Shown here one piece after another: positions 8,465-17,623 of a stretch of 58,174 nt of DNA. Position 1 is the first letter of the stretch, and every line of letters begins with the position of its first letter. The position numbers and the translations under genes are program-made. The stretch comes from Chloroflexota bacterium. GTDB taxonomy: Bacteria; Chloroflexota; Anaerolineae; UBA4142. The notes beneath the pieces are model-generated. The model was not told where the DNA came from, ran no database searches, and worked only from the letters and a program-made list of their open reading frames with translations. The stretch is taken from assembly GCA_016215025.1 (NCBI GenBank), contig JACRMI010000173.1, positions 1 to 58,174 of the forward strand, written 5' to 3'.

Positions 8465-9085
8465 TTAGCTCGTTCCCAATACTGCGTTGATGCGCGCGAC
8501 AATGATATCGATAGCAATTTGGTTGAATCCGCCCTCTGGAATAATGAGGTCTGCATAGCGCTTGCTTGGCTCGACGAATTCCAAGTGCATCGGGCGGACA
8601 GTCGCGAGGTATTGTTCAATCACCGAATCCAACGTTCGCCCCCGCTCGGCGATATCGCGTTGCAGCCGTCGCAGAAAGCGCATATCGGAATCGGTATCTA
8701 CAAAAATTTTAATGTCGAACATCTCGCGGAGGGCTCGATCGACAAAGATCAAGATACCTTCCACCAGGATGATCGCGCGGGGTTCGATGGCGTGCGTTTC
8801 GGTCTTGCGAACATGTTTGGAGAAATCGTAAATGGGGGATTCGACCGATTTCCCATCACGCAAGACTTGGAGATGTTTAACTAGCAAATCGGTTTCCAGC
8901 GAATCGGGATGATCGTAATTGATTTTCGTACGCTCTTCAAACGGCATTTGGCTGCGGTCGCAGTAATACGCGTCGTGTTGAAGATATGCGATGCGGTCGT
9001 GTCCGACTTGGTCAAGGATTGCTTGCGAGACGGTCGTTTTGCCGGAGCCGGAACCACCTGCTACGCCAATCAAGACAGGTTGCAT
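8465..9085 (-). CDS. udk: Uridine kinase
   Basis: The 206-residue protein phosphorylates uridine/cytidine to UMP/CMP in pyrimidine salvage. It shows the P-loop GGSGSGKT (10-17), the AYLQHDAYY substrate segment, NYDHPDSLE, PIYDFSKHVRKTE, the Walker-B-like ILVEGILIF, and the lid DIAERGRTLDSVIEQY, all in the order and length expected. The ATG at 9085 gives the normal N-terminus; a frame extended to 9223 adds a basic non-homologous leader. Just upstream GAGG lies at wide spacing and a TATAAT hexamer sits only 6 bp before the ATG, so a short or leaderless transcript is possible. It is divergent from the O-antigen gene. Confidence 0.93.
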   Translation of the reverse strand: MQPVLIGVAGGSGSGKTTVSQAILDQVGHDRIAYLQHDAYYCDRSQMPFEERTKINYDHPDSLETDLLVKHLQVLRDGKSVESPIYDFSKHVRKTETHAIEPRAIILVEGILIFVDRALREMFDIKIFVDTDSDMRFLRRLQRDIAERGRTLDSVIEQYLATVRPMHLEFVEPSKRYADLIIPEGGFNQIAIDIIVARINAVLGTS

Positions 9086-9185
9086 GTTTTTATTATACCT
9101 CAATTCAAACAATTTACTAATTTGTTGAGGCTTGACCGAGAGAGTTCTTGGCTTGCTTGGAGCTTGGACGGATTTTTTAAAAGAT

Positions 9186-9214
9186 TTGCGCATCGTCTCT
9201 AACCGTCGTATAAT
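9186..9214 (+). promoter_or_regulatory. Promoter of the O-antigen ligase operon
   Basis: TTGCGC (9186-9191) and TATAAT (9209-9214) are separated by 17 bp, placing the start of transcription near 9221 and giving a leader of under 30 nt. Confidence 0.65.
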
Positions 9215-9247
9215 AGTCGCCAAGAATTTTTGGGGTCAACCAAACCA

Positions 9248-12200
9248 ATGCAAACTCGTCTCTCCGTTTTTTGCGAAAAAATTTTGGAAACCGGTTGGTT
9301 AGCGGCGATCATCGTCGCGCCATTATACTTTAATGTTTATTCAAGCCGGGTGTTTGAACCAGATAAAGCATCGTTAGTCCGTTCGTTGGCGTTGTTGATG
9401 GTGGCGGCATGGCTTGTCAAGCAAATCGAAAGTGGTTTGCCGAAAACATCGTTAGCCGAAACGCTGCGTTCGATTCTCCGCAATAATCCTCTGATTGTGC
9501 CCACGTTCGCGGTCGTAGTGGTTTATCTCATTTCAACGATTTTGTCGGTTGCGCCTAACGTGACGCTTTGGGGATCATACCAACGGTTGGAAGGCACGTA
9601 TACGACTTTTTCATACATCGTTATTTTCTTGATGGCAGTGAGCACGCTCCGGACTCGCACCCAACTCGGTCGCGCGATTAATACGGCGATTATTACAAGC
9701 TTTCCGATTTCGTTTTACGGAATTTTGCAGCACTATCAACTCGACCCGTTGCCTTGGGGTGGGGATACCACCGTGCGCGTCGCCGCCAACATGGGCAACT
9801 CGATTTTTGTCGCGGCGTATCTCATCATGGTGGTCCCATTGGCGGCGGCGCGTTTAATCGAGACGGTCACGCGGGTCACCCAAAAGGATTCGCGCGTCAC
9901 CGTGACAGGGTTGATCGTGTTAGCATGGCTAATCATCCTGGGCTTGTGGATTTTCAATTTCAACATTGCCACCGCGTTTGTTATCTTGTTTTTCGTCGTG
10001 CTAGTTGGTATTGGCTTGTACAAATCGAACTTGCGCCACATGTTGCTGTTGGCGACGTATACCATCATCTTGGCAGCGCAGTTCGTCGCGATTTATTTTA
10101 CGCAAAGCCGCGGTCCCTGGTTAGGACTTTTGGGTGCGATGGTCGCGTTTGGCATTATTTATCCGCTAGCACGCGGAGTACGCTGGCTTAGTCTGGCATC
10201 GATTGGCTTGACCATCTTCGGCGCAGTATTTCTGATTTTGTTCAACTTGCCTTCTACGCCGCTTGACCCACTTAAACAATTACCCTATATCGGTCGATTG
10301 GGAACCATCCTCGATACCGAATCTGGGACGAACAAGGTCCGCGAATTGATTTGGCAAGGCGCAGTGCAATTGGTTTTGCCGCATGAACCCTTGTGGTCAC
10401 CTCTTACGGGCGACGATGCCGTTAATGCGATTCGTCCCCTGGTCGGCTATGGTCCCGAAGCGATGTACGTGGCTTACAATCCGTTTTATCCCCCAGACTT
10501 GGCGCATTATGAATCGCGCAATGCATCGCCGGATCGCGCGCACAACGAGACCTTTGACGCGTTGGTGGGCACTGGTCTCCTTGGGTTTGGCGCATACATT
10601 CTTCTGTTCATTTCGATTTTCTATTACGCTCTCAAACTGCTTGGTTTGATTCGGACGAATACTGAGCGCAATTTGTTTATTGTCTTATGGCTGGCGGGAG
10701 GTTTCTTTGCCGCCATTGCTTTTGGATTGTGGCGTGGCTGGAATTTTATCGGCGTGGCATTGCCGGCTGGTATGATCCTAGGATTGTTCATCTACCTCAT
10801 CTGGCATGTGTTGCGAGATCGCACACCTCAATCGGAAGATTCTTCCGAGTCTCAAGGCACGAACGCGCTCTGGCTGAGCGTCTTGATCGCAGCGTTTATC
10901 GCGCACTTTATCGAAATTCACTTTGGGATTGCGATTGTCTCGACGCGAACGTATTTTTGGTTTTATGCTGCGCTGCTCGTCGTGATTGGCATGAACAAGA
11001 TCGGCGAGCCAGCCAAGGTGGCCGTCGCCGCTGCGCCGCGGCCGGTTGTCGAAGAAGCGACACCCAAGCCAGTGCAGCGTCGTCGCCAACGCCGTCGTCT
11101 GCAAGAAGGCACGCGAGTCGTTTCGAATCCGAATGAGCAAGCATCTGCCACGCCGACTTTGGCCTGGACGGCGATTGCTTCGCTCGTCATCATGACCATG
11201 ACATTCGAGTTTGTCACGAACCAGGCAGGCAGCACGAGTTCGCTCGATGCCGTATGGCGTTCGCTCTTTGTGAAAGACAATGCTACGTCGTACGGAATTT
11301 TCTTGATGTTCGCGTTTACGTGGGTCATGGCGGGCATTATCGGCTTGGGCGAGCGGCTACCTTCGCAAATCAATCGCAGCGCGCTCACGTACGATATTTT
11401 GCTTTTCGCGATTCTGTCTTTCACTGCCGTGTTGTGGTTTGTGATGTTGCAAACGCGCATGATTACGACGCCCGGTGATTTGACTCAGTCATTTATCGGT
11501 TTGCTCACCTTGTACTACGTCGCGCTTTTGATCGTGGTCGCTGCATTGACGATTACGCTTTGGGTTGATGTATCGCCTCGCCCTATTCTCGCGTTCCGTA
11601 CCTTGGTGAGTGCGATTGCAGTCCCTGTTGCGCTGATTATTGCACTCGTCGGAATTTACGCGACGAACTACAATGGCATCCAAGCGGATATTCTCTATAA
11701 AGCGGGTAACAACTATGACAGCGCGGGTAATTGGGACCAAAGCATTAACGCGTACAAACGCGCGCTTGAATTGCAACCCTCCCAGGATTTTTATGCGCTC
11801 TTCCTCGGGCGCGCTTATCTCGAATCGGCGCGCGGTGCAGCCGACCCTACCAAGCGCGCGTCTCTCATCGATCAAAGCAATAAAACGTTGTTGCTCGCGC
11901 AGCAACTGAATCCGCTCAACACCGATCACTCGGCGAACCTAGCGCGACTTTATCGCATCACGGCGACGATGACGGATAATCCGGCGGAACGCATGGCGCG
12001 TTATCAAAAATCATCCGATTATTATGCGCAAACGATTCGACTGTCGCCGAACACGGCGCATCTTCACAACGAGTGGAGCTTGACCTACTTGGGAATGAAT
12101 GATTTGGCAAAAGCCAAGGAACAGTTGGATATTTCGGCAGAGCTTGATCCCAAGTTCCCGCAGACTTTTCTTTACCTCGGTGATTACTACCGCACGCAAA

Positions 12201-13048
12201 ACGATCTGCCGAATGCGGTGGCATCCTATTTAAAAGCTGTTGATCTTGATCCCAATGCGCTTTCTGATCCGGATGGAAATCTCGCTCCTGGACCGGCGAG
12301 TGTCCTTTCACAGCCGGCTTATCTTTCGCAAACGGTCCAGACCTTTAAGCGAATCGCGGCGAAGAACCCAACTTTGGTGAGCGTGCATTACCAATTGGCA
12401 GACCTCTACAAACGCAACGGTCAGCTCGATCTAGCGCAACAAGAACTTGAGCAAGCCGCCAAGGTAGCGCCAACCGATTTCATGCCGTATTTGCTGCTGA
12501 CCAACTTTTTCTCGGAAAATGGCAAAGTCGATCAAGCGGTCAACGCGATGAAAAAGGCGCTGTCTCTCGTGCCGAATAATCGTTCCGACTATGCGCGTTT
12601 TCAAGATTTCAACAATCAGTTGCTGGCTCTGCAAAAAGATTATCAAGCCGTTCAAAAATCTCCCAACGATATCGAAGCGCATCGCACCTTGGCGAATCGA
12701 TGGAAGGGCCGCGGGCAACCGCAATTTGCGCTGCCGGAATATCAAGCGATTGCGCGTCTCTCCGAAAAAGATTACGATGCGCAGAAAAATATCGTGCTGC
12801 TGAATTTGCAACTTGGCAAGATTGACGACGCACAGCGCACGCTGGCAACCGCTGCGGCGCTTGCTCCGGATGGGGAAAAGCCCATGTGGCAAAACGTCCA
12901 AGCGGCGATCAATGCGCAAAAAGCAGGACAAATCGATCAAGCCGTCAAGTCGGTGCAAGCGGCGCTCACGCAAGCGACGGATGCCGACAAGGCAGCTTTG
13001 CAAGCGTACCTCGCGTCGTTGCAAAATAATCCGGTGGCAAAAAACTAA
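9248..13048 (+). CDS. O-antigen ligase/polymerase-like membrane protein with TPR tail
   Basis: The 1266-residue protein has three parts. Residues 1-510 hold about 12 hydrophobic segments and a large extracytoplasmic loop containing YGPEAMYVAYNPFYPPD and HNETFDALVGTGLLGF, typical of the Wzy_C/WaaL family that links or polymerises undecaprenyl-linked glycans. A basic Ala/Pro-rich linker (near 595-625) and a second group of membrane segments reach to about 805. From about 815 to the end are at least eight TPR-like units (for example AGNNYDSAGNWDQSINAYKR). The ATG at 9248 follows GGGG; a TTG at 9230 is in frame but less likely. The product is roughly three times a plain WaaL. It overlaps the next gene as TAATG. 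Confidence 0.85.
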   Translation: MQTRLSVFCEKILETGWLAAIIVAPLYFNVYSSRVFEPDKASLVRSLALLMVAAWLVKQIESGLPKTSLAETLRSILRNNPLIVPTFAVVVVYLISTILSVAPNVTLWGSYQRLEGTYTTFSYIVIFLMAVSTLRTRTQLGRAINTAIITSFPISFYGILQHYQLDPLPWGGDTTVRVAANMGNSIFVAAYLIMVVPLAAARLIETVTRVTQKDSRVTVTGLIVLAWLIILGLWIFNFNIATAFVILFFVVLVGIGLYKSNLRHMLLLATYTIILAAQFVAIYFTQSRGPWLGLLGAMVAFGIIYPLARGVRWLSLASIGLTIFGAVFLILFNLPSTPLDPLKQLPYIGRLGTILDTESGTNKVRELIWQGAVQLVLPHEPLWSPLTGDDAVNAIRPLVGYGPEAMYVAYNPFYPPDLAHYESRNASPDRAHNETFDALVGTGLLGFGAYILLFISIFYYALKLLGLIRTNTERNLFIVLWLAGGFFAAIAFGLWRGWNFIGVALPAGMILGLFIYLIWHVLRDRTPQSEDSSESQGTNALWLSVLIAAFIAHFIEIHFGIAIVSTRTYFWFYAALLVVIGMNKIGEPAKVAVAAAPRPVVEEATPKPVQRRRQRRRLQEGTRVVSNPNEQASATPTLAWTAIASLVIMTMTFEFVTNQAGSTSSLDAVWRSLFVKDNATSYGIFLMFAFTWVMAGIIGLGERLPSQINRSALTYDILLFAILSFTAVLWFVMLQTRMITTPGDLTQSFIGLLTLYYVALLIVVAALTITLWVDVSPRPILAFRTLVSAIAVPVALIIALVGIYATNYNGIQADILYKAGNNYDSAGNWDQSINAYKRALELQPSQDFYALFLGRAYLESARGAADPTKRASLIDQSNKTLLLAQQLNPLNTDHSANLARLYRITATMTDNPAERMARYQKSSDYYAQTIRLSPNTAHLHNEWSLTYLGMNDLAKAKEQLDISAELDPKFPQTFLYLGDYYRTQNDLPNAVASYLKAVDLDPNALSDPDGNLAPGPASVLSQPAYLSQTVQTFKRIAAKNPTLVSVHYQLADLYKRNGQLDLAQQELEQAAKVAPTDFMPYLLLTNFFSENGKVDQAVNAMKKALSLVPNNRSDYARFQDFNNQLLALQKDYQAVQKSPNDIEAHRTLANRWKGRGQPQFALPEYQAIARLSEKDYDAQKNIVLLNLQLGKIDDAQRTLATAAALAPDGEKPMWQNVQAAINAQKAGQIDQAVKSVQAALTQATDADKAALQAYLASLQNNPVAKN

Positions 13049-14067
13049 TGATCACTTGGATGGTCATCCTGGTTGCCGCGTTTGTGCTAGCAATTGGCGC
13101 GACTCCTTTGGCGCGTCGGGTTGCGCTGCACACCGGCATGGTCGATCAGCCGAGCGCGCGCAAAATTCACCAGAGTCCGATTCCGTTGCTCGGCGGTGTT
13201 GCGATGTACACGGCATTTGTCGTCGCGCTGATTTTGTTCGCCGACCGATTTTATATCTCGCAAATGGTTAGTATCGTCGTGGGCGCAACCTGGGTGTCGT
13301 TCCTGGGCGTGTGGGATGATCGGGTGCATCTGCGCGCGAGTGTCAAATTGATCGGGCAGATTTTTGGCGCGCTCATTCTTGTTGCAGCGGGCATCACTGT
13401 CGAGATTTTCAATAACCCAATTTTCGATACGGCGATCACGCTGTTTTGGATTATCGGTATCACGAACGCGATGAACCTGCTCGACAATATGGATGGATTA
13501 TCAGGAGGCGTCGCCGCGGTTGCTGCGGCGTTCTTTATGTTGCTCGCCGCCGAGAACGGGCAATTTCTCGTGGGGAGTCTTAGCGCGGCATTACTCGGCG
13601 TTGCCATTGGTTTCTTGATCTACAATTTCAACCCCGCGTTGATTTTCATGGGCGATTCCGGCAGTCTCTTTATCGGTTTCATGCTCGCCGCCGTCGGAAT
13701 CAAACTTCGTTTTCCCGATCACCCGCTCATTTCGACGTGGTTCATTCCGATTCTCGTTTTGGGACTGCCCATTTTCGATACGACCCTGGTTTTTGTTTCG
13801 CGTCTGCGGCGTGGCTTGAATCCAATGACTCATGCCGGTAAGGATCACATCTCGCATCGATTGGTGGCGCGTGGGCTGACGGTGCGTGAAGCCGTGCTCG
13901 CGTTGTATCTTGTTTCGGGTGTGTTTGGCATGGTGGCGGTCTTTTGCGCGCAGGGGAATGTGCTGGCCAGTTACTTTGCACTTGCGCTGGTGATAACAGC
14001 AAGTCTAGTGGGGCTGTACGAATTTGAATTTAAAAAAGAACGGCTCAAAACATTGGAGAAGAGATGA
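13048..14067 (+). CDS. WecA/TagO-like undecaprenyl-phosphate sugar-1-P transferase
   Basis: The 339-residue polytopic protein of the MraY/WecA family transfers a HexNAc-1-phosphate from a UDP-sugar to undecaprenyl phosphate, the first committed step of a surface glycan. The diagnostic motifs are present: VWDDRVHL (Asp pair 90-91), NAMNLLDNMDGLSGG (141-154), NFNPALIFMGDSGSLFIGF, and the cytoplasmic-loop THAGKDHISHRL. About ten hydrophobic helices are visible. Its start overlaps the stop of the ligase gene and its end overlaps the dehydrogenase start by 4 bp, so the initiating transferase, ligase and UDP-sugar supply are co-expressed. Confidence 0.9.
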   Translation: MITWMVILVAAFVLAIGATPLARRVALHTGMVDQPSARKIHQSPIPLLGGVAMYTAFVVALILFADRFYISQMVSIVVGATWVSFLGVWDDRVHLRASVKLIGQIFGALILVAAGITVEIFNNPIFDTAITLFWIIGITNAMNLLDNMDGLSGGVAAVAAAFFMLLAAENGQFLVGSLSAALLGVAIGFLIYNFNPALIFMGDSGSLFIGFMLAAVGIKLRFPDHPLISTWFIPILVLGLPIFDTTLVFVSRLRRGLNPMTHAGKDHISHRLVARGLTVREAVLALYLVSGVFGMVAVFCAQGNVLASYFALALVITASLVGLYEFEFKKERLKTLEKR

Positions 14068-16892
14068 AACTCGAAGGAAAGATTGCGAACAAAACGGCTC
14101 AGGTTGCTGTAGTGGGATTGGGTTACGTCGGTTTGCCGCTCGCCATCGAATTTGCACGTGAGGGATTTCCGGTCTTGGGTGTGGATATTGATGCCCGCAA
14201 GATCGATTCGCTCAACAAAGGGGTGAGTTACATTCCCGATGTGGCGACCAAGGATGTCAAAGCACTGCTTGCCAAGAAAAAATTCAGAGCGACGTGCGAC
14301 TATGATGATTTGCAAGATGCCGATGTTATTTTTATTTGCGTGCCGACGCCGTTCGACGAGATGAAAGCGCCTGATCTCGCACCGGTGATTTCGGCGACGA
14401 AAAGCATTGCGCCGCGATTGCACGAAGGACAGCTTGTGATTCTCCAAAGCACGACGTATCCTGGGACGACGGAGCAAGTTTGTCTGCCGATTCTCGAAAC
14501 GAGCGGACTCAAGGCGGGCAAGGATTTTCATCTGGCATTCTCACCGGAGCGTATTGATCCAGGTGCGACGAGCAGCCAAGGTTGGAGTGTCAAGAATACG
14601 CCGAAAACATTAGGTGGTTTGACGCCGCGTTGCACTGAGTTAGCAAAAGCATTGCTCGTGCATCTTACGCCCGAAATTTTTGTCGTCTCATCGCCGAGCG
14701 CCGCCGAAATGAGCAAACTGCTTGAAAATATTTTTCGCTCGGTTAACATCGCGTTGGTCAACGAACTCGCACTCTTGTCGGAACGAATGGGCATCGATTT
14801 TTGGGAAGTTATCGAAGCGGCCAAGACCAAGCCATTTGGTTTCATGGCGTTCTATCCGAGTGCCGGCGTGGGTGGGCATTGCTTGAGTGAAAATGAATTC
14901 TTGTTTGTAAAAAATGGGCACGGCTTGCGAGGTGCGCAAGTGGGCGAGTATTTTGCCGAATTGGAGCGTGAGAACCCCACTGCGGCCAGGCAGATCGGCG
15001 ATGTGACGCTTTTGGAGCCGGAAGGGATAAACATGCTCTCGTTCGATCTTGAAAATCCAGGTATTTGTTTCAAGCCGTTGCTCGCATTTTCACGCCGCAA
15101 GTATCAAGGTGCGATGGTTGACATTACCACAATTGATCGCCGCCAGCTTTCGGTGACGGATGGTCATCCCCTGGTCGTGTGGAAAGATGGTACATTGCAG
15201 GTTCAGCGTGCGGACGCACTCCAACCTGGCGACCACCTCATCGTGTCCACCGATTGGATCGACGCCACCGCAAACGATTTGGTGATCGATCTAATTCCGC
15301 ATTTACCCAGTGAGGAAATTGCCAGAACCCGTGTGGCTCCCCAGCACAAATCGTTTAAAGACCACCGAGAAAAATTGGTTGAGGGTCTCAAGACGTTGAA
15401 TATTGATCGCGCGAAACGTGATGAAATCTTTCGCTCTAATCAGATGCCGCTCGCCGTTTATTTGGAATTGGAAAAACGCGGTTTTGCGCCGTTACCGCAT
15501 CCTGACCTTCTTTTGCGAACCGGTCGCGGTCCAGCCGCAAGCTCAATGCCTGCGACGATCACAGTAGATAAGGCGTTTGCCCGGCTCATTGGTTATTATC
15601 TCAGCGAGGGTTGCATTACGGCGGACAAGTCACTACGAACGCGGTTTACGTTCAACGCAAATGAGCGTGAATATATTGACGACGTGTGTCAGATTATCAC
15701 CGCCTTGGGCATGCGTTATTCAACGCATAAAGACAGGCATTGGAATGCGCTCCAGATCAAAGTATCGTCGAACTTGTTTGCGCACTTGATACGGGATGTG
15801 TTGGGTTGTGGAACCTGCTCGACCAGCATGCAGATTCCGGGCGTCATCATGGAAGCGCCAGAGTCAATTCGTCTGAGTGTGCTGGCAGGGTTGTTGCGTG
15901 GCGATGGTGATGTGAGTCTTGAGCAACGGATGCGTCATTATCATCATGCAATGAAACAGAAAATGTTTGACCATCATACTAACGTGGCGACTGTAGGATA
16001 TTTTTCGAGCAGTCCACGTCTCTTTCAGCAGACGGTCTTACTCGCCCAAGGGCTAGGATTTGTGCCGACGTTCAGAAAAGCCAAGCCCTATTTGCGATTC
16101 TACGGCGAAAAACAACTTGCGCGCCTCTTGCCATTGTTGGACGGCGACAAAAGCAAAAAGTTACAGCAGTATGCGGATGGACGCCGTAAACGAATGCCAA
16201 CCAAAAGTTTCATTCCGCATGGCACTTTTGCGACGATCAAAGTGGCAGAGGTATCGCAGAGAAATGGTGTCCATACGGTTTATTCGGCAGAAATCGAGGA
16301 TACACATACGTTCATTACGTCGTACGGCATTGTGACGCATAATTGTATTCCAGTCGATCCGTACTATTTGTCGTGGAAAGCGCGCGAGTACGATTTTTAT
16401 ACAAAGTTCATAGAGCTGGCGGCGGAAATCAATCAAGGTATGCCCTATCATGTCGTCAAACTTGCGAGCGATGCGTTGGGACGCAAAGGCAAAACGTTGA
16501 AAGATGCGTGCGTGTTAGTGTTGGGTGTCGCGTTCAAGCGCAATGTCGACGATGCCCGCAATTCGCCTGCCGAGCGTGTGATCGAAATTTTGTTGAACTA
16601 TGGCGCACAAGTCGATTATCACGATCCCTACGTGGCCAAGTTTCGCGTCGGTGGCAATGTTTTCCGTCAAGCCAACAATGAATTCAAATCGATTCCGTTG
16701 ACGCGTGCGGCGATCCGGGCTAGCGATATCGTCATCATTGTCACGGCGCATAGTTCCATCGATTATCGTTTGGTCGTCAATAATGCGCCGCTCATTGTCG
16801 ATTCTGCAAATGTGACCAAGGGATTAGGACATCGTGAAAAAATTGCTCGAGTCGGCGCGCCCAATTTAGTAAACGGAAATAAACATGACTGA
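14064..16892 (+). CDS. Nucleotide-sugar dehydrogenase (WbpA/WecC-like) containing an intein
   Basis: The 942-residue precursor encodes a UDP-HexNAc 6-dehydrogenase interrupted by a protein intron. The N-extein (1-272) has the NAD motif VVGLGYVGLPLAIEF, CVPTPFDE, STTYPGTTEQV, SPERIDPG and GFMAFYPSAGVGGH. The C-extein (761-942) starts CIPVDPYYLSWKA and ends with VLGVAFKRNVDDARNSPA and VDYHDPYV. Joining them restores GVGGHCIPVDPYYL, in which Cys is the catalytic thiol of this superfamily. The spliced enzyme is 454 residues, the usual size, and would oxidise UDP-GlcNAc or a relative to the uronic acid. Its ends overlap both neighbours (4 bp and 8 bp). Without splicing the active site could not form. 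Confidence 0.93.
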   Translation: MKLEGKIANKTAQVAVVGLGYVGLPLAIEFAREGFPVLGVDIDARKIDSLNKGVSYIPDVATKDVKALLAKKKFRATCDYDDLQDADVIFICVPTPFDEMKAPDLAPVISATKSIAPRLHEGQLVILQSTTYPGTTEQVCLPILETSGLKAGKDFHLAFSPERIDPGATSSQGWSVKNTPKTLGGLTPRCTELAKALLVHLTPEIFVVSSPSAAEMSKLLENIFRSVNIALVNELALLSERMGIDFWEVIEAAKTKPFGFMAFYPSAGVGGHCLSENEFLFVKNGHGLRGAQVGEYFAELERENPTAARQIGDVTLLEPEGINMLSFDLENPGICFKPLLAFSRRKYQGAMVDITTIDRRQLSVTDGHPLVVWKDGTLQVQRADALQPGDHLIVSTDWIDATANDLVIDLIPHLPSEEIARTRVAPQHKSFKDHREKLVEGLKTLNIDRAKRDEIFRSNQMPLAVYLELEKRGFAPLPHPDLLLRTGRGPAASSMPATITVDKAFARLIGYYLSEGCITADKSLRTRFTFNANEREYIDDVCQIITALGMRYSTHKDRHWNALQIKVSSNLFAHLIRDVLGCGTCSTSMQIPGVIMEAPESIRLSVLAGLLRGDGDVSLEQRMRHYHHAMKQKMFDHHTNVATVGYFSSSPRLFQQTVLLAQGLGFVPTFRKAKPYLRFYGEKQLARLLPLLDGDKSKKLQQYADGRRKRMPTKSFIPHGTFATIKVAEVSQRNGVHTVYSAEIEDTHTFITSYGIVTHNCIPVDPYYLSWKAREYDFYTKFIELAAEINQGMPYHVVKLASDALGRKGKTLKDACVLVLGVAFKRNVDDARNSPAERVIEILLNYGAQVDYHDPYVAKFRVGGNVFRQANNEFKSIPLTRAAIRASDIVIIVTAHSSIDYRLVVNNAPLIVDSANVTKGLGHREKIARVGAPNLVNGNKHD
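14880..16343 (+). mobile_element. Intein with LAGLIDADG homing endonuclease
   Basis: Residues 273-760 of the dehydrogenase (488 aa) form a class 1 intein. It begins with Cys, has the block-B TDGH at 365-368, and ends in block F (AEIEDTHTFIT) and the terminal HN before a Cys +1. Two dodecapeptide motifs of a LAGLIDADG endonuclease are present, LIGYYLSEG (508-516) and LAGLLRGDGD (607-616), both with the acidic catalytic residue, so the homing function may be intact. The element lies exactly between the conserved GGH and the catalytic cysteine. The boundaries are set by the splice-junction residues and by the exact fit of the flanking extein motif. Confidence 0.93.
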
Positions 16893-17505
16893 AGCACCTA
16901 TTCCTCTGCCCGAACGCTCACCGTTGCTCATCGTCGTCTCCGGTCCATCCGGAGTGGGCAAAGATGCTGCGCTCAAACGCATGGCGGAAATGAACTATCC
17001 GTTTCATTTTCTCGTCACGAACACGACGCGCCCGAAACGCGCCGAAGAGATCGATCACAAAGATTATCACTTTGTCACCAAAGAGCAATTCGACCAGATG
17101 GAGCGCAGCGGCGAATTTTTGGAGCGCGCGGTTGTGTATGGTTATGATTACGGCAACTCGCGCAGTGAGGTTCGCGAAGCATTAGTACGCGGTCAAGATG
17201 TGATTATGCGCATCGACGTGCAAGGCGCTGCCACGCTCAAGCGCGTCGCACCGGATGCCATTTTCATTTTCCTGATGCCGCCGTCGATGCAAGCGCTCGA
17301 GTTGCGTTTGCGCCGTCGTCGCACCGAGCCGGAAGATTATTTGAAATTGCGCTTGCACGCGGCGCGACTCGAAATGAATGAGTTTGAGAAATTCGATTAC
17401 GTGATTGTCAATGAAGATGATGCGCTCGACGAAACAGCCGTCTTGATTCATTCGATCATTCAAGCGGAGAAATGCCGCGCAAAACCGCGGCGGGTTAGTT
17501 TATAA
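16885..17505 (+). CDS. gmk: Guanylate kinase
   Basis: The 206-residue protein phosphorylates GMP to GDP. GMP-binding features are NTTRPKRAEEIDHKDYHFV and the RIDVQGAATLK strand; the lid RRRTEPEDYLKLRL and the IVNEDD end are normal. The P-loop is GPSGVGKD (20-27), with Asp where the usual Ser/Thr contacts magnesium. The variant is seen in the sequence, but its effect is not known to me. The gene overlaps the dehydrogenase by 8 bp and ends the operon, linking a housekeeping enzyme to surface-glycan genes. A short stretch of 7-nt microrepeats follows. Confidence 0.92.
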   Translation: MTEAPIPLPERSPLLIVVSGPSGVGKDAALKRMAEMNYPFHFLVTNTTRPKRAEEIDHKDYHFVTKEQFDQMERSGEFLERAVVYGYDYGNSRSEVREALVRGQDVIMRIDVQGAATLKRVAPDAIFIFLMPPSMQALELRLRRRRTEPEDYLKLRLHAARLEMNEFEKFDYVIVNEDDALDETAVLIHSIIQAEKCRAKPRRVSL

Positions 17506-17556
17506 ATCCCAAATCCCAAAATCCAACTTCTAATTTCCAATTTCCAACTCTTAATT
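17506..17556 (+). repeat. Heptanucleotide microrepeat after gmk
   Basis: Imperfect 7-nt units based on ATCCCAA and TTCCAAT run in tandem between the gmk stop and the yebC promoter. No inverted arm is present here. Confidence 0.6.
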
Positions 17557-17576
17557 CTGCAATTTTGCTAATCACA

Positions 17577-17585
17577 TGGTATAAT
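17577..17585 (+). promoter_or_regulatory. Extended -10 promoter of yebC
   Basis: TGGTATAAT is an extended -10 box (TG-n-TATAAT) with no good -35 at 17 bp. It gives a leader of about 30 nt that carries GGAGG at 17611-17615, eight bases before the yebC ATG. Confidence 0.65.
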
Positions 17586-17623
17586 ATATTCAAACAACGA
17601 AGTTCGTTGCGGAGGTATATAAA

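Noticed and set aside
12431..13024. Minus-strand open frame of 197 codons inside the TPR region
   Set aside because: It lies opposite clear TPR repeats and has an Arg-rich, motif-free translation.
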